From Roseibium aggregatum IAM 12614 (lineage in GTDB: Bacteria > Pseudomonadota > Alphaproteobacteria > Rhizobiales > Stappiaceae): a stretch of 64,000 nucleotides of DNA. The notes below the pieces were generated by a model that ran no database searches, was not told the origin of the DNA, and was given only the letters and a program-made list of their open reading frames with translations. This document shows, piece by piece, positions 10,951 through 21,623 of the stretch. The first letter of the stretch is position 1, and every line of letters starts with the position of its first letter. The position numbers were made by a program, and so were the translations under genes. The stretch is from the NCBI RefSeq assembly GCF_000168975.1, contig NZ_AAUW01000011.1, positions 62,001 to 126,000 on the forward strand. The letters are read 5' to 3'.

Positions 10951-12351
10951 TCAGGCGACCTCCTGGGTGTTGCCGGAATTTGGCAAGGCACGCACCGCAT
11001 CTACAAAAGCAGCGCCCCGCAGTTCAAAATTCGGGAATTGATCAAAACTCGCACATGCTGGCGACAAAAGTATGGCGATTTCCTCTGCGCCATCTTCCGC
11101 AGCCTCGGCAGCGGCATCCTGCACAGCCTGGTTCAGCGTTCCGCTGATCTTGAAGGGAACGCGCCCATCCAGCGTCTTGGCAAAGTCCTGGGCGGCCTCA
11201 CCGATCAGAAAGGTCTTGGCGATCTTCGGGAAATATTCGTCCAGCGAAGAGATGCCACCTGCCTTGGCCCGGCCACCGGCGATCCAGTAGATCCGCTCGA
11301 AACTTGCCAATGCCCTTGCCGCCGCGTCCGCGTTGGTGGCCTTGGAATCGTTTATGTAAAGAATCCGGCCTTTCTTCTCCACCACTTCCATCCGGTGATG
11401 AAGTCCAGGAAATGTCTTCAGGGCCTCAGCGATCTGGGCCGCCGGAATTTCCAGCGCCCGCAGCGCCGCGAACGCAGCCGCCGCATTCTGACCGTTGTGG
11501 TCACCCCGGAGACTGTCGATCCCGCCGAGCAGCGCTACTTCGACCTGGCTGCCGTCATGCGCTTCGATCAGGCGTCCGTGCCGGGCATATATGCCGTTGG
11601 TGAGTTCTTTTTCTCCCGCGATCCGGCACACCGGTTTGCGCGCAAGTTCCATGCGGTCGGCAATTGCAGAGGACAGGCGATCATCGACGCCCACCACGGC
11701 CACCTTGGCACCGGCCACCAGCCGTTCCTTGATGGCGGCATAGTTTTCCATGGACCCATGCCGGTCGAGATGATCCGGAGACAGGTTCATGTGAATGCCG
11801 ACCGTGGCATCCAGGGTAGGTGCCAGGTCGATCTGGTAGGACGAGCACTCGACCACATAGTGGCGGCCAGGCTGCGGGGGATCCAGCTCCAGAACCGGCG
11901 TGCCGATATTGCCGCCAAGCTGCACGTCGCGGCCCAGGGCCTTCAGCAAATGCGCAATCAGCGCCGTGGTCGTCGACTTGCCGTTGGTGCCCGTAATCGC
12001 GATCAGCGGTGCCGCCGGGCATTGCTTGCGTCGTTCACGGCAGAAGAGTTCGACATCGCCGACAATCTCGACACCCGCATCGCGCGCCAGATCCACCGAC
12101 CAATGCGGCACCGGATGAGTCAACGGTACGCCGGGGGCAAGAACCAGCGCAGCAACGTTCGACCAGTCGAGATCCCGAAGGTTCTGCGTTGAAAGTCCCT
12201 CGCCGGCAGCCTGTGTGACCCGGGCTTCGTTATCGTCGAAACAGACCACATCCGCACCGCCCGCCTTCAGCGCGCGCGCCGTTGCAAGCCCGGACCCGCC
12301 GAGCCCGAAAAGGGCAACTTTTCTGCCTTCGAACGTGGTGACGGAAATCAT
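10951..12351 (-). CDS. murD: UDP-MurNAc-L-Ala:D-glutamate ligase MurD
   Basis: Adds D-glutamate to UDP-MurNAc-L-Ala in the cytoplasm. The 466-residue protein shows the N-terminal [16 protein letters not shown] Rossmann loop, the P-loop [16 protein letters not shown] near residue 120, the [16 protein letters not shown] segment and the [12 protein letters not shown] motif. It starts four bases after the mraY stop and ends one base before ftsW. Confidence 0.97.
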   Translation of the reverse strand: MISVTTFEGRKVALFGLGGSGLATARALKAGGADVVCFDDNEARVTQAAGEGLSTQNLRDLDWSNVAALVLAPGVPLTHPVPHWSVDLARDAGVEIVGDVELFCRERRKQCPAAPLIAITGTNGKSTTTALIAHLLKALGRDVQLGGNIGTPVLELDPPQPGRHYVVECSSYQIDLAPTLDATVGIHMNLSPDHLDRHGSMENYAAIKERLVAGAKVAVVGVDDRLSSAIADRMELARKPVCRIAGEKELTNGIYARHGRLIEAHDGSQVEVALLGGIDSLRGDHNGQNAAAAFAALRALEIPAAQIAEALKTFPGLHHRMEVVEKKGRILYINDSKATNADAAARALASFERIYWIAGGRAKAGGISSLDEYFPKIAKTFLIGEAAQDFAKTLDGRVPFKISGTLNQAVQDAAAEAAEDGAEEIAILLSPACASFDQFPNFELRGAAFVDAVRALPNSGNTQEVA

Positions 12352-12355
12352 GCGC

Positions 12356-13441
12356 TCACCTCAGCTTCAAGGTTGCGAGGCCGATGAGGGCGAGCACGAC
12401 GGAAATTATCCAGAAACGGATCACCACCTGGCTTTCCGTCCATCCCTGAAGCTCGAAATGGTGATGGATCGGCGCCATGCGGAATACCCGCTTGCCGGTC
12501 AGCTTGTAAGAGAACACCTGCACGATAACGGACACGGCTTCGAGCACGAACAGACCGCCGATGATGGCAAGAACGATCTCGTGTTTGGTGGCAACGGCGA
12601 TGGCGCCAATCATGCCGCCGAGCGCCAGCGAACCGGTATCACCCATGAAGATCGCAGCCGGAGGAGCGTTGAACCACAGGAAGCCGAGACCGGCCCCGAT
12701 CACGGCGCCACAGATGACCGCAAGTTCACCGGTACCGGCAACATGATGGATCTGCAGGTAGCTGGCGAAAACGGCGTTACCGGAAAGATAGGCGACCAGG
12801 CCGAAAGACGCACAGGCAATCATCACCGGAACGATGGCAAGGCCGTCGAGACCATCGGTCAGGTTGACCGCATTGCCTGCGCCAACCATCACGAAGGCCG
12901 CGAAGGGAATGAAGAAGAGCCCGAGATTGAGCGTCAGATCCTTGATGAAGGGAAAGGTGATCGCTTCTGAATATTCGGAAGAATCCAGAAGTGTCACTGC
13001 AAAGGCCGCGCTTCCCGCAATCAGAAATTCCAGCCCCAGACGGGCCTTGCCGCCGAACCCCTTGTGAGAGGATTTGGTGACCTTCAGATAATCGTCGTAA
13101 AAGCCGATACTGCCGAAACCAAGGGTCACGCCGATGACCACCCAGACATAGGGGTTGGACAGATCCGACCACAGGAGCGCCGCGACCAGCGCGCCTGACA
13201 GGATCATCAGCCCCCCCATCGTGGGCGTGCCTTTCTTGGACAGGAGATGGCTTTCGGGGCCGTCGGCACGGATGGGCTGACCATGCCCTTGACGGATCCT
13301 GAGACTAGAAATGATTTTCGGGCCGAACAGGAACACGAAAAACAGCGCTGTCATGATCGCGCCGCCGGTCCGGAAGGTGATGTAACGGAACACGTTCAGC
13401 GCTGAAATCTGATCAGCGAATAGCCCCAAGAAATAAAACAT
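12356..13441 (-). CDS. mraY: Phospho-MurNAc-pentapeptide transferase MraY
   Basis: Integral membrane enzyme that makes lipid I. The 361-residue protein has ten hydrophobic segments and the family signatures [23 protein letters not shown] (Asp-rich catalytic loop), [13 protein letters not shown] and the C-terminal [12 protein letters not shown] histidine loop. It lies ten bases after murF and four before murD. Confidence 0.97.
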   Translation of the reverse strand: MFYFLGLFADQISALNVFRYITFRTGGAIMTALFFVFLFGPKIISSLRIRQGHGQPIRADGPESHLLSKKGTPTMGGLMILSGALVAALLWSDLSNPYVWVVIGVTLGFGSIGFYDDYLKVTKSSHKGFGGKARLGLEFLIAGSAAFAVTLLDSSEYSEAITFPFIKDLTLNLGLFFIPFAAFVMVGAGNAVNLTDGLDGLAIVPVMIACASFGLVAYLSGNAVFASYLQIHHVAGTGELAVICGAVIGAGLGFLWFNAPPAAIFMGDTGSLALGGMIGAIAVATKHEIVLAIIGGLFVLEAVSVIVQVFSYKLTGKRVFRMAPIHHHFELQGWTESQVVIRFWIISVVLALIGLATLKLR

Positions 13442-13451
13442 CCAATGCCCC

Positions 13452-14882
13452 TTACGCTGCTGCGGTATCGTCCGCAGGCGGATATTCTTTTTTCAAGGCC
13501 TCGACAAGCGGGCCCATCCGGGTTCCAAGAGATCCCTTGATCATAACAACATCGCCAGAGCGGACGTCGCTCAAAAGCACGTCTTCCAGGTCTTTTGCCT
13601 CTTCGCAGTAATGTCCGCGCAGATCATGCGGCAACAGCTTCCAAAGCGCATGCATGTGCGGGCCGGCGCAGTAGACAGCGTCGATGTTGGCATCCGTAAT
13701 CGGCTGCAGCAGCTCGGCGTGCAAACGGTCGGCGTCGCTTCCCAGTTCACGCATGTCCCCGATCACGGCGATGCGGCGGCCCGGCCGCGTCACCGGCGCT
13801 TCGCCCAGAACCGCAAGCGCAGCCTTCATGGACGCGGGATTGGCGTTGTAGCTCTCGTCGATGAGATTGAATTCGCCCTTCTGCATCGGCAGCCGGGTCA
13901 CTTCGCCTCGTCCCTTGGGCGCGCGCATAGCATCGAGTGCAAGACCGGCCTTCGCAAGATCGGCCCCCAGATCCACGACCGCGGTCAGAACCGCCAGGCT
14001 GTTCTTGACGTGATGCTTGCCCGAGGCGCCGATCTTGTAGGTGATTTCCTGCCCCAGAATGCAGGCGTCGACACTCGACCCGGCGGGATAGGAGACGGCC
14101 TTCTGAAGATGGCTGTCTGCCGAGAGGTCTTCGCCGAACGTGTGGATTTTGGAAACGCCGGCAGCGGCCGCCAGGAATTTCAAAAGGTCGAATTGCAGAT
14201 TGTCCTTGTTCAGGATGGCAATACCGCCCGGTTCCAAACCGTCGAAAATTTCCGCCTTGGCCTTGGCGATCTGTTCGACGCTGTCGAAGAATTGAAGATG
14301 CACAGGCTGAACGGTTGTGATGATCACCACGTGCGGGCGCACCATCTTCACCAGTGGCGAGATTTCGCCAGCGTGGTTCATACCGATCTCGAAGACACCG
14401 AAATCCGCGTCGGCGGGCATGCGTGCCAATGTCAGCGGCACGCCCCAGTGATTGTTGAAGGAGGCAACCGACGCATGCACCTTGCCGGACTCGGCGAGCG
14501 TCAGGCGCAGCGCTTCCTTCGTGCCGGTCTTGCCGACCGAACCGGTCACCGCAACGATACGGGCATTGCTGCGATCCCGCGCGGCAACACCAATTTTGCG
14601 CAGGGCTTCCAGCGGATCGTCCACGACCACATAGCGGCCGTCTGCCGGCAAGTCCGGCAGACGATCTTCGCCAACAAGGGCCACCGATGCACCGGCTTCC
14701 ATGGCAGAGACCACATAATCGTGCCCGTCCAGACGGTCGCCGGTGATCGCGACAAAGGCATCGCCCGGCTCCAGGGTCCGGCTATCGATGGAAATTCCGG
14801 TGATTTCAGCGCCAGCGTCACCCTGAAGGCGGCCACCGGCAGCTTCAACAAAGGCATCGAGGGTCCAAAGCGGGTCGCTCAT
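13452..14882 (-). CDS. murF: UDP-MurNAc-tripeptide:D-Ala-D-Ala ligase MurF
   Basis: Attaches the dipeptide made by Ddl. The 476-residue Mur ligase has the P-loop [15 protein letters not shown] near residue 113, in which a Gly replaces the second Thr of the textbook GKTT; this appears to be ordinary in alphaproteobacteria. It also has [26 protein letters not shown] and the C-terminal [15 protein letters not shown] motif. The start overlaps the murE stop by four bases. Confidence 0.97.
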   Translation of the reverse strand: MSDPLWTLDAFVEAAGGRLQGDAGAEITGISIDSRTLEPGDAFVAITGDRLDGHDYVVSAMEAGASVALVGEDRLPDLPADGRYVVVDDPLEALRKIGVAARDRSNARIVAVTGSVGKTGTKEALRLTLAESGKVHASVASFNNHWGVPLTLARMPADADFGVFEIGMNHAGEISPLVKMVRPHVVIITTVQPVHLQFFDSVEQIAKAKAEIFDGLEPGGIAILNKDNLQFDLLKFLAAAAGVSKIHTFGEDLSADSHLQKAVSYPAGSSVDACILGQEITYKIGASGKHHVKNSLAVLTAVVDLGADLAKAGLALDAMRAPKGRGEVTRLPMQKGEFNLIDESYNANPASMKAALAVLGEAPVTRPGRRIAVIGDMRELGSDADRLHAELLQPITDANIDAVYCAGPHMHALWKLLPHDLRGHYCEEAKDLEDVLLSDVRSGDVVMIKGSLGTRMGPLVEALKKEYPPADDTAAA

Positions 14883-16348
14883 GTGTTTCCTTCAAGACTG
14901 ATAGCGCGCTTAACGGCTTCGTGATCGGAAAAGGGAATCACTGTGTCGCCAACAATCTGGCCCGTTTCGTGACCTTTTCCGGCCACACACAGGATATCGC
15001 CATCCTTTAGGCGGCGAACTCCCTCCGCGATCGCTTCGTACCGGTCACCGATCTCGATGGCACCCGGAGCCCCACTCATGACCGCCTTGCGGATGGCGGC
15101 CGGATCTTCAGAGCGCGGGTTGTCGTCGGTGACGATGACCAGATCGGCCCGCCGGGCGGCTACCTCGCCCATCAGCTCGCGTTTGCCAGGGTCCCTGTCG
15201 CCGCCGGCGCCGATGACCACGGACAGCTTGCCGCGTGCAAACGGCTTCAAGGCCACGAGGGCGTTGTCGAGCGCGTCCGGCTTATGAGCATAGTCGACGA
15301 AAATCAGTCCGCCTGCGGGAGTCCGTCCGGCAAGCTCCAGACGGCCCGGTGCACCCTTCAGGTTTTCAAGGGCCCGCAAGGCCGTTCCCGTGTCGATGCC
15401 AGCGGAAATTGCGAGACCAGCCGCGATGAGAGCGTTGGAAACCTGGAACCGGCCGATCAGGGGCAGCGTCACCTTGTATTCACCGCGGACGCTCTGGATC
15501 GTCAGCTCCTGTCCGGCCCCCACCGGCCTCAACCCGGTCAGGGTCAGGTTCCGGCCGGTTTCGCCAACGGTGAAGACCGGCAGGCCGCGTTCCTGTGCCA
15601 CAGCCATGACACGATCCGCATATTTCTCACCCGGATCGAGGACAACGGTCCCGCCCGCTGGCAGCAACTCGGCAAACAGCCGGAGCTTGGCATTGAGGTA
15701 GTGCTCGATCGTCGGATGATAATCCATGTGATCGCGGCCGAGATTGGTGAAGGCAGCCGCCGTCAGACGCACCCCGTCCAGACGGTATTGATCGAGACCG
15801 TGAGACGAGGCTTCCAGTGCGGCATGATTGACGCCTTCGTCTTCCAGTTCGGCCAGTTGTTTGTGCAAGGCCACCGGGTCCGGCGTCGTCAGCCCGCCGT
15901 AGCTTTCCCCGTCCGGCTTGATCAGGCCCAGGGTACCGAGACTTGCAGCCGGATGACCCGCGGCCTGGAAGATCTGACGGGCGAAATGGGCAACGGATGT
16001 CTTGCCTGCGGTGCCTGTGACCGCAACGATGGTGTCAGGCTGCGCGCCGTAGAAGCGGGCCGCCATTTTTGCAAAGACCTGCCGGGGTTCAACAGCGCTG
16101 ACAACGGCAACCGTCTCCGGCACCAGTGCACGCACCTCCGCCGCAGCATCTTCAGCGCACAGAATGGCAATTGCCCCGGCCGCTGCTGCGTCCGGGGCGA
16201 ATTTTGTCCCGTCGACGGAAACCCCTTTGAAGGCGGCGAACAAAAAGCCCGGCTGAACTTTGCGGCTATCAGCCGTCAGCCCCGTAATTTTGCGAGCCCC
16301 TGCCGCTTCGGGCAAGGTCAGCCCGGCAGCTAAATACTCAAGATCCAT
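14879..16348 (-). CDS. murE: UDP-MurNAc-L-Ala-D-Glu:meso-DAP ligase MurE
   Basis: Adds meso-diaminopimelate to the stem peptide. The 489-residue protein has the P-loop TGTAGKTSVAHFARQIF at about residue 111, FTNLGRDHMDYH, and DDNPRSEDP near residue 410. The DNPR motif is the known signature for meso-DAP rather than lysine, so the wall is DAP-type. It overlaps murF by four bases and is separated from ftsI by 101 bases, the longest gap in the mur block. Confidence 0.97.
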   Translation of the reverse strand: MDLEYLAAGLTLPEAAGARKITGLTADSRKVQPGFLFAAFKGVSVDGTKFAPDAAAAGAIAILCAEDAAAEVRALVPETVAVVSAVEPRQVFAKMAARFYGAQPDTIVAVTGTAGKTSVAHFARQIFQAAGHPAASLGTLGLIKPDGESYGGLTTPDPVALHKQLAELEDEGVNHAALEASSHGLDQYRLDGVRLTAAAFTNLGRDHMDYHPTIEHYLNAKLRLFAELLPAGGTVVLDPGEKYADRVMAVAQERGLPVFTVGETGRNLTLTGLRPVGAGQELTIQSVRGEYKVTLPLIGRFQVSNALIAAGLAISAGIDTGTALRALENLKGAPGRLELAGRTPAGGLIFVDYAHKPDALDNALVALKPFARGKLSVVIGAGGDRDPGKRELMGEVAARRADLVIVTDDNPRSEDPAAIRKAVMSGAPGAIEIGDRYEAIAEGVRRLKDGDILCVAGKGHETGQIVGDTVIPFSDHEAVKRAISLEGNT

Positions 16349-16395
16349 TTCACCCGATCATCCGGTTTGTGCGTCGTCTTCAAAGAGCTTGTTCA

Positions 16396-16431
16396 GAAAA
16401 CCGGATTTCGGATGCGACCCCGCCGGTTTTC
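16396..16431 (-). terminator. Inverted repeat between ftsI and murE
   Basis: GAAAACCGG (16396-16404) pairs with CCGGTTTTC (16423-16431) in the 101-base gap after ftsI. On the minus strand the stem ends in TTTTC, so it could act as a weak terminator or attenuator inside the dcw transcript. The 18-base loop is long for a strong terminator. Confidence 0.35.
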
Positions 16432-16449
16432 CAAGCTCGACTCGTCTCC

Positions 16450-18162
16450 TTAATAGGAAATCTCGATTGGTTCATCTCCTTTGCTGAACCGCGGCATGAC
16501 GCCAAGCATTGGAGCAGCACGGCGAACGATGGCCCCGACCATCGGCGCAGCATTGAGACCTGCGGTGGCGCCGATGCCTTCGCGTTCCGGTTTCGGTTCG
16601 TCGATCACGACCAGAACCACATAGCGCGGGTCGTCCATCGGGAAGGCCGACAGGAACGAGTTGCGGCGCTTATTGCTGACATAGCGGCCGTTCTCGATCT
16701 TCTCTGCGGTGCCCGTTTTGCCCCCGACCGTATACCCCGGCACATCGGCCCGGCGGCCGGAACCGGAGAGCACGTTCAGTCTGAAGAGATACCGCATTAT
16801 CCGGCTTGTTTCCGGAGAAACGACTTGCTTTCCAAGCTTCTGCACGTCTTCCGGGCTGCGCGGCAGGAAGGTTGGCGGCAACAGTGTGCCGCCATTGACC
16901 AGCGCAGCCGCGGCAACGGCGGTCTGCATCGGCGTCACCGAAATACCGTGACCGAACGAGATGGTCATAGCCGCAAGCTCATTCCATTTCGGCGGCAGCA
17001 GAGGCGCAGCATTTTCCGGCAGTTCCGTCTGCAGACGGTCGGTCAGATGCAGGCGCTTCAGGAAATCCTGCTGCCGGGCGATGCCGGTTGCCAGCATCAT
17101 TTTCGCAGTGCCGATGTTGGACGAATAGATGAAGATTTCCGGCACCGACAGGATGCGGTGTTTCCCGTGGAAATCCGAAATCGTCCGGCCGCCGGCCCTG
17201 ATCGGACGGGTTGCATCGAAGCTGTCATTGATGGACACGGCGCCCGAATCCAGCGCCATTGCGGTGGTGAAGGTCTTGAACACCGACCCCATTTCGAAGA
17301 CACCACCGGTCGCCCGGTTGAGGCGATCTTTTTCCAGCGCCTGGGAACGGTCGTTCGGGTCATAGTCGGGCAAGGACGACATGGCGACCACTTCGCCGGT
17401 CTTTGCATCCAGCACGATACCGGCGGCGGCAATGGCCTTGTAGCGCTCCATCGCCTTCACGAGTTCGTCGCGCACGACGTGCTGAACACGCAGGTCGACG
17501 GACAGTTTGACCGGCTCCATCGTACGGTCCGACGTGAACCCCAGAGACTGAAGGTCCCGCAGCCAGGAGTCGTCGATGTATTTTTCGATCCCGGCGAGGC
17601 CCTGATTGTCGACGTTGACGGACCCGACAATATGCCCTGCGGTCGGCCCGCCCGGGTAGAACCGCTGGTTCTCCGACAGGAAGCCGATCCCCGGCAAGCC
17701 GAGATTATGCACCCTTTCCGCCTGCTGCGGCGTCATTTCCCGCTTCAGCCACACAAAGCCGGCACCACTTTCCAGACGCCGGCGCACGAGGCCTTCGTTC
17801 AGATCGGGCAGGATACGGATCAGCCCTTCAACCGCTTCATCCACATCCATGATGCGGCGCGGCTCGGCGTAAAGCGAGGCGGTCTTGATGTCCGTTGCCA
17901 GGATTTCGCCGTTTCTGTCGACAAGATCCGGACGGGAAGCTGCAACGGAATCCTGCGCCGAAATCCAGGCATGAGACGGCGCTTCTTCCATTTGCGCCAG
18001 CATCACCAGCCGGCCCGCGATCGCAACATAGACGCAGGCAAAGGCAAGCATCGCCACATAGACACGGGATTTGACCGCGCTGGCGGAAACAGAGTCCCTC
18101 GCCGCCCGCGGATGGGTCCGCCGCACCTGAAGGAAGCTCGCCGGTTCGCTAACCATCGTCAT
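16450..18162 (-). CDS. ftsI: Septal peptidoglycan transpeptidase FtsI (PBP3)
   Basis: Class B penicillin-binding protein that crosslinks septal peptidoglycan with FtsW. The 570-residue protein has a basic N-terminus, one transmembrane helix (about 34-54), a dimerisation (pedestal) domain, and the transpeptidase domain with SVFK (Ser293, Lys296), SSN (347-349) and KTG (482-484). All catalytic motifs are intact. It follows ftsL by ten bases. Confidence 0.97.
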   Translation of the reverse strand: MTMVSEPASFLQVRRTHPRAARDSVSASAVKSRVYVAMLAFACVYVAIAGRLVMLAQMEEAPSHAWISAQDSVAASRPDLVDRNGEILATDIKTASLYAEPRRIMDVDEAVEGLIRILPDLNEGLVRRRLESGAGFVWLKREMTPQQAERVHNLGLPGIGFLSENQRFYPGGPTAGHIVGSVNVDNQGLAGIEKYIDDSWLRDLQSLGFTSDRTMEPVKLSVDLRVQHVVRDELVKAMERYKAIAAAGIVLDAKTGEVVAMSSLPDYDPNDRSQALEKDRLNRATGGVFEMGSVFKTFTTAMALDSGAVSINDSFDATRPIRAGGRTISDFHGKHRILSVPEIFIYSSNIGTAKMMLATGIARQQDFLKRLHLTDRLQTELPENAAPLLPPKWNELAAMTISFGHGISVTPMQTAVAAAALVNGGTLLPPTFLPRSPEDVQKLGKQVVSPETSRIMRYLFRLNVLSGSGRRADVPGYTVGGKTGTAEKIENGRYVSNKRRNSFLSAFPMDDPRYVVLVVIDEPKPEREGIGATAGLNAAPMVGAIVRRAAPMLGVMPRFSKGDEPIEISY

Positions 18163-18172
18163 GACCGCCCCC

Positions 18173-18526
18173 TCACTGGATCACAGCAGAAGAGCCGGCA
18201 TAGCCGCCCATCTGACTGCCACCGATTGGCTCCAGCATGACGGGACGCGCCGGAAGATCTTCCGTTGTCACGATCTGCTTCACATCGAGCGGTTCCAGAA
18301 GAAGATAGTCGTTGTAGCGCTCGACCAGGGACTGCAGACGATCCGGCTTGTTCAGCAGGCTCCATTCCGCTTTCAGATGGCGAATGGAGTCGCGCTCTTC
18401 GTCGATCTGCCGTTTGAGTTCGGCAACCTTCTCCGCAGACTTCGTTGCCGCGAGCTTCATGTCGTACACGGTCGCCGCGCCGATCACGACCGCCAGTATG
18501 AACACGATGTTCAGCGTTCGAACCAT
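18173..18526 (-). CDS. ftsL: Cell division protein FtsL-like
   Basis: Small bitopic divisome protein of 117 residues. A hydrophobic helix sits at residues 3-22 (TLNIVFILAVVIGAATVYD), followed by a coiled coil (about 28-60, KSAEKVAELKRQIDEERDSI), as expected for the FtsL part of the FtsQLB complex. Sequence conservation in this family is low, so the call rests on the architecture and the position between rsmH and ftsI. Confidence 0.88.
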   Translation of the reverse strand: MVRTLNIVFILAVVIGAATVYDMKLAATKSAEKVAELKRQIDEERDSIRHLKAEWSLLNKPDRLQSLVERYNDYLLLEPLDVKQIVTTEDLPARPVMLEPIGGSQMGGYAGSSAVIQ

Positions 18527-18528
18527 TT

Positions 18529-19569
18529 TCAGCCCCCTAGACCATGAAAGGCTGCAAGACGTGGAACACCCGCCTGATGGATGTCCAGCTCTCGCGCCTC
18601 AGCTTCGGTCCGCCGCCCGGCTCGAAGCTTCGCGGACCTTGCCCGCGGATTGATGTCCGTTTCCGCGCTGGCAGCTTCCACCGCCTTGCGCGTCAACAAT
18701 TCGAAAGTCGCCGGAGGGACGTCCTCTTCCGGCATATGCCGTGACCCGCCACCACGGGTCCGGGTCCGGTCCTGAAAGAACCGCTTGACGATGCGGTCTT
18801 CCAGAGAATGGAAACTCACCAGCACCAGGCGTCCGCCCGGCTTCAGGATCCGCTCAGCCGCCCCCAGCGCTTCGGCAGCCTGATGCAGCTCGCCGTTCAC
18901 GTAGATCCGCAGCGCCTGGAAGGTCCGCGTCGCCGGATGGATCTGTGCTTTCTTGGGCGACCGGCCGAGCACCTTTTCGATCAGGTTCGCCAGCTCCAGT
19001 GTCCGCGTGAAAGGCTTCTCCTTGCGGGCCTTGTCGATGGCATGGGCAACAGTCGTCGCCCGCTTTTCCTCGCCCAGAAGGCCGATGACGCGGATCAGAT
19101 CCTTCACCGGCAGCTCATTGACAACATCGGCCGCCGACGGCCCGGCCTGCTCCATGCGCATGTCCAACGGCCCGTCGCGCAGGAAGGAAAATCCGCGCTC
19201 GGCCTCGTCGAGCTGCATGGAGGAGACGCCGAGGTCCAGAACCACACCGTCGACCCCCTCGAACCCGCAGGAGCGCGCATGCGTTTCCAGGTCGGCGAAT
19301 TGACCCGGCACGAGCATCAGCCGGCCTTCGGAAGCCTTTACAAGCTCCTGACCGCCGGCAATCGCATCCGGATCCCGGTCGATACCGACCACACGGGCAC
19401 CAAGCTCCAGAATGGCGCGCGAGTAGCCGCCGGCACCAAAGGTGCCATCGACAATCACATCGCCGGGCTGCGGCGCAAGCCACTCCAGAACCTCTTTCAG
19501 GAGAACCGGCACATGGCGCTCGGGTCCGCCAGCGTCAGGAGCAACGTCTCTGTCGCCAAGCGCCATCAT
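18529..19569 (-). CDS. rsmH: 16S rRNA m4C1402 methyltransferase RsmH (MraW)
   Basis: SAM-dependent N4-methyltransferase of 16S rRNA C1402. The 346-residue protein has the N-terminal [14 protein letters not shown], the SAM loop [42 protein letters not shown] and the C-terminal [17 protein letters not shown]. The ATG overlaps the mraZ stop (ATGA). A second Met directly follows and is an equally possible start. Confidence 0.97.
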   Translation of the reverse strand: MMALGDRDVAPDAGGPERHVPVLLKEVLEWLAPQPGDVIVDGTFGAGGYSRAILELGARVVGIDRDPDAIAGGQELVKASEGRLMLVPGQFADLETHARSCGFEGVDGVVLDLGVSSMQLDEAERGFSFLRDGPLDMRMEQAGPSAADVVNELPVKDLIRVIGLLGEEKRATTVAHAIDKARKEKPFTRTLELANLIEKVLGRSPKKAQIHPATRTFQALRIYVNGELHQAAEALGAAERILKPGGRLVLVSFHSLEDRIVKRFFQDRTRTRGGGSRHMPEEDVPPATFELLTRKAVEAASAETDINPRARSAKLRAGRRTEAEARELDIHQAGVPRLAAFHGLGG

Positions 19570-20033
19570 ACCGGCTCTCCCTGAGAGGATGCGGAGCGTT
19601 GCTCCGACAGCATCGCGAGCGCACGCCGTTGGGCCTCTGCGCGGAACTCGCGAAACTTTTCAGGCTCCCAGATCTGGAACTTGTAGTTCATGCCGACAAA
19701 GGTGACCTGATCGGTAATTCCGGTGTGGTCGCGGATCGTGTCGGAAATGGTCATACGGCCATCCCCGTCGATCCGCAGGTTTTCACTGGCGCCGAACAGG
19801 GCAATAGCCAGCGCATCATGATCGGGGGAGAGCTTTGCAAAGGCTTCCGAGCGCTTGTTGATTTCAGCGAGCAGATCGTTTCCGCCAGCGTCAACAGCCG
19901 CGCAGTGTGGAGAAGCAATGCAATAAAGACCTTCAAAACCATCTCTCACCAATACCGAGCGGAAGGGCGCCGGGATCGACACGCGACCCTTGGCATCCAG
20001 CCGGTTGGTAAAGTGAGAAACAAAGCCGGCCAT
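19566..20033 (-). CDS. mraZ: Transcriptional regulator MraZ
   Basis: AbrB-like DNA-binding protein and first gene of the dcw cluster. The 155-residue protein contains two MraZ repeats, the first with [16 protein letters not shown] and the second with the related [18 protein letters not shown]. In Escherichia coli MraZ represses its own promoter through TGGGN direct repeats with 5-base spacers; a matching array lies about 165-220 bases upstream here. The ATG has a GAGGGG ribosome site. Confidence 0.95.
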   Translation of the reverse strand: MAGFVSHFTNRLDAKGRVSIPAPFRSVLVRDGFEGLYCIASPHCAAVDAGGNDLLAEINKRSEAFAKLSPDHDALAIALFGASENLRIDGDGRMTISDTIRDHTGITDQVTFVGMNYKFQIWEPEKFREFRAEAQRRALAMLSEQRSASSQGEPV

Positions 20034-20446
20034 TCATCCCCTCGAAACGGGTCCCCACCCGTTCAAATCCCGAATTCACCCGTGAATTAAGAGGAAGGCC
20101 GGCAACCTGCCCGGACATGCAATTTGCAAAACGACGCTTTCCGAGCCGTTAAAGCGATGTCCAGGACCCTACTGACATGGGCCCGCGCTCCCCGTTCTGG
20201 GTTATTATGGGATACCATGGGATTTGATGGGCGGTCAATGGAATCTCATGGATTCCGGCTCGATTTGATCGCACACGACCCCGTCGAATGACCTTAAGCC
20301 AAACATGCTTAATGAAGCCTTGACACAATCGAAGAATCGGATTCGCAGGAATACGGAGGTTTTCCGCGGCAAAGCCCGGAAACCCGGCAATTTCTGCCCA
20401 TTACGAAAGACTTGTGGAGAATGAAAACGCTGTCGCGCAGAGCGCC
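20034..20446. other. Regulatory region upstream of the dcw cluster
   Basis: This 413-base gap separates mraZ from an AraC-type gene on the same strand. It must hold the main promoter of the minus-strand dcw cluster. Its visible content is the phased TGGG array (listed separately) and an AT-richer stretch around 20290-20345. I do not see a -35/-10 pair I would defend and no small gene. Confidence 0.5.
20178..20252. promoter_or_regulatory. Phased TGGG repeats, probable MraZ operator
   Basis: On the plus strand TGGG occurs at 20178, 20198, 20208, 20218 and 20228, all in one 10-base phase, followed by TGGA at 20239 and 20249. The four central copies are contiguous 10-base units (TGGG plus six bases). 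This matches the published MraZ recognition rule of TGGGN repeats separated by five bases. The array sits on the strand opposite to mraZ transcription. Confidence 0.75.
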
Positions 20447-21445
20447 TCAACCGAACCTGTGCGCGCGTCCCGTGGCACCCGGCGTTTCACCGAACCGTTC
20501 CCGGTAGGCGACCGAGAACCGTCCCAGATGCCGGTGGCCCGAGCGATAGGCGACCTCCGCCACAGGCAGGCTTCGCCCCTCCGAGAGCAACAGGTGCCGT
20601 GCGTAGCTCAAACGCACATTCTGGAGATATTGCAGCGGGCTGCACCCGAATTCCTGCCGGAACTGCAATTGAAGGTTTCTGGGCGAGGTTTGTGCGTGGG
20701 TGCTGATATCCAGGAGACTGATGTCATCAGCAAACCGCTCGCCGATCAGCTTGACCGCCCGTTTGAGGATTGCTGGTGACTTGCCCGTCTCCTGCCGCTC
20801 AAGCAGCGGCGAGACGGTATTCGGCTGAAACTCCAGAAGCGTGCCGACAAGCGCCTCTTCCAGGTGGCGTTGCTCCGGGCTACCGGTTCCGTGAAAGACA
20901 CGCCCCTCTTCCACAGCCCCCAGAACGCCGCGCAGGCGGCGCGCCCACGCTGCCCCGTCCCGCGACAGAAGGTTGAACTCGGGCTCGAAGCGAACCTGCC
21001 CGACCGTAACGCCAGCCATTCTCGTGGCGACTTCCTGCAGAAAGCCCGTCTCTATCTGAAGAAGGATCTGCTCGCAGCCCGCATGCCAGCGCATGGCCGT
21101 ATGCCGGTCGGGATTGAGAATGGAAGCCGCCGCTGGTGTAGAGAGCATTGACCGGCAGCCGTTGCGCACTTCCGCCGCCCCGCTGATCGGAACCTGGATG
21201 AGGTAGAAGTCCGAAAGTTCTCCGGGCTCGATCGCCACGTCGGCGCCGTAGCGTAAGTAATTGAGGGAAAGGTGCTGTCCGCAGACACGGTTCTGGCAGG
21301 CATCAAACCGGTCGGAGGCTGAAAACCGACCCAGACGGTGGTTGCAGAAGTGCCGGGCAACGATCTCCCGAGCTTCGTCAACATCCGAGGTTTCGAAGCA
21401 TCTGAAGCGATCCAGCGGTGTTTTGCTTTCTGCCTGAGACAACAT
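20447..21445 (-). CDS. AraC-family transcriptional regulator
   Basis: Regulator of 332 residues. The N-terminal ~200 residues resemble the AraC-binding-like domain type 2 (FSASDRF..., DFYLIQVPISGAAEV). The C-terminal ~110 residues hold two helix-turn-helix motifs (LLDISTHAQTSPRNLQLQFR and the YRSGHRHLGRFSVAYRERFG tail). It diverges from the cupin and flavin monooxygenase genes across about 180 bases, so control of those genes is the simplest guess. The inducer is unknown. Confidence 0.88.
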   Translation of the reverse strand: MLSQAESKTPLDRFRCFETSDVDEAREIVARHFCNHRLGRFSASDRFDACQNRVCGQHLSLNYLRYGADVAIEPGELSDFYLIQVPISGAAEVRNGCRSMLSTPAAASILNPDRHTAMRWHAGCEQILLQIETGFLQEVATRMAGVTVGQVRFEPEFNLLSRDGAAWARRLRGVLGAVEEGRVFHGTGSPEQRHLEEALVGTLLEFQPNTVSPLLERQETGKSPAILKRAVKLIGERFADDISLLDISTHAQTSPRNLQLQFRQEFGCSPLQYLQNVRLSYARHLLLSEGRSLPVAEVAYRSGHRHLGRFSVAYRERFGETPGATGRAHRFG

Positions 21446-21623
21446 CCCGCCAGCATGCCCCCGCTGCCGAACCCGTTCAAGTGTCAGCTTCTGCGCAATG
21501 CGTCATTTTACTGCATCCAGCCAAGTAATTTCGCTTTCTGGATAAAGAAATCCACCCTGCCGGGCGTAGCCTTTTCCCGTCGAAAGACCAAAGCGCACCA
21601 AATGAGCGATGAGGGGAACAATC

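Noticed and set aside
16369-18240. Plus-strand open frame of about 620 codons opposite ftsI
   Set aside because: It is a shadow of ftsI with typical reverse-frame composition and no ribosome site.
20289-20320. TTAA-spaced motif upstream of mraZ as a CtrA site
   Set aside because: The two TTAA half-sites are 11 bases apart, not the seven needed for the CtrA consensus.
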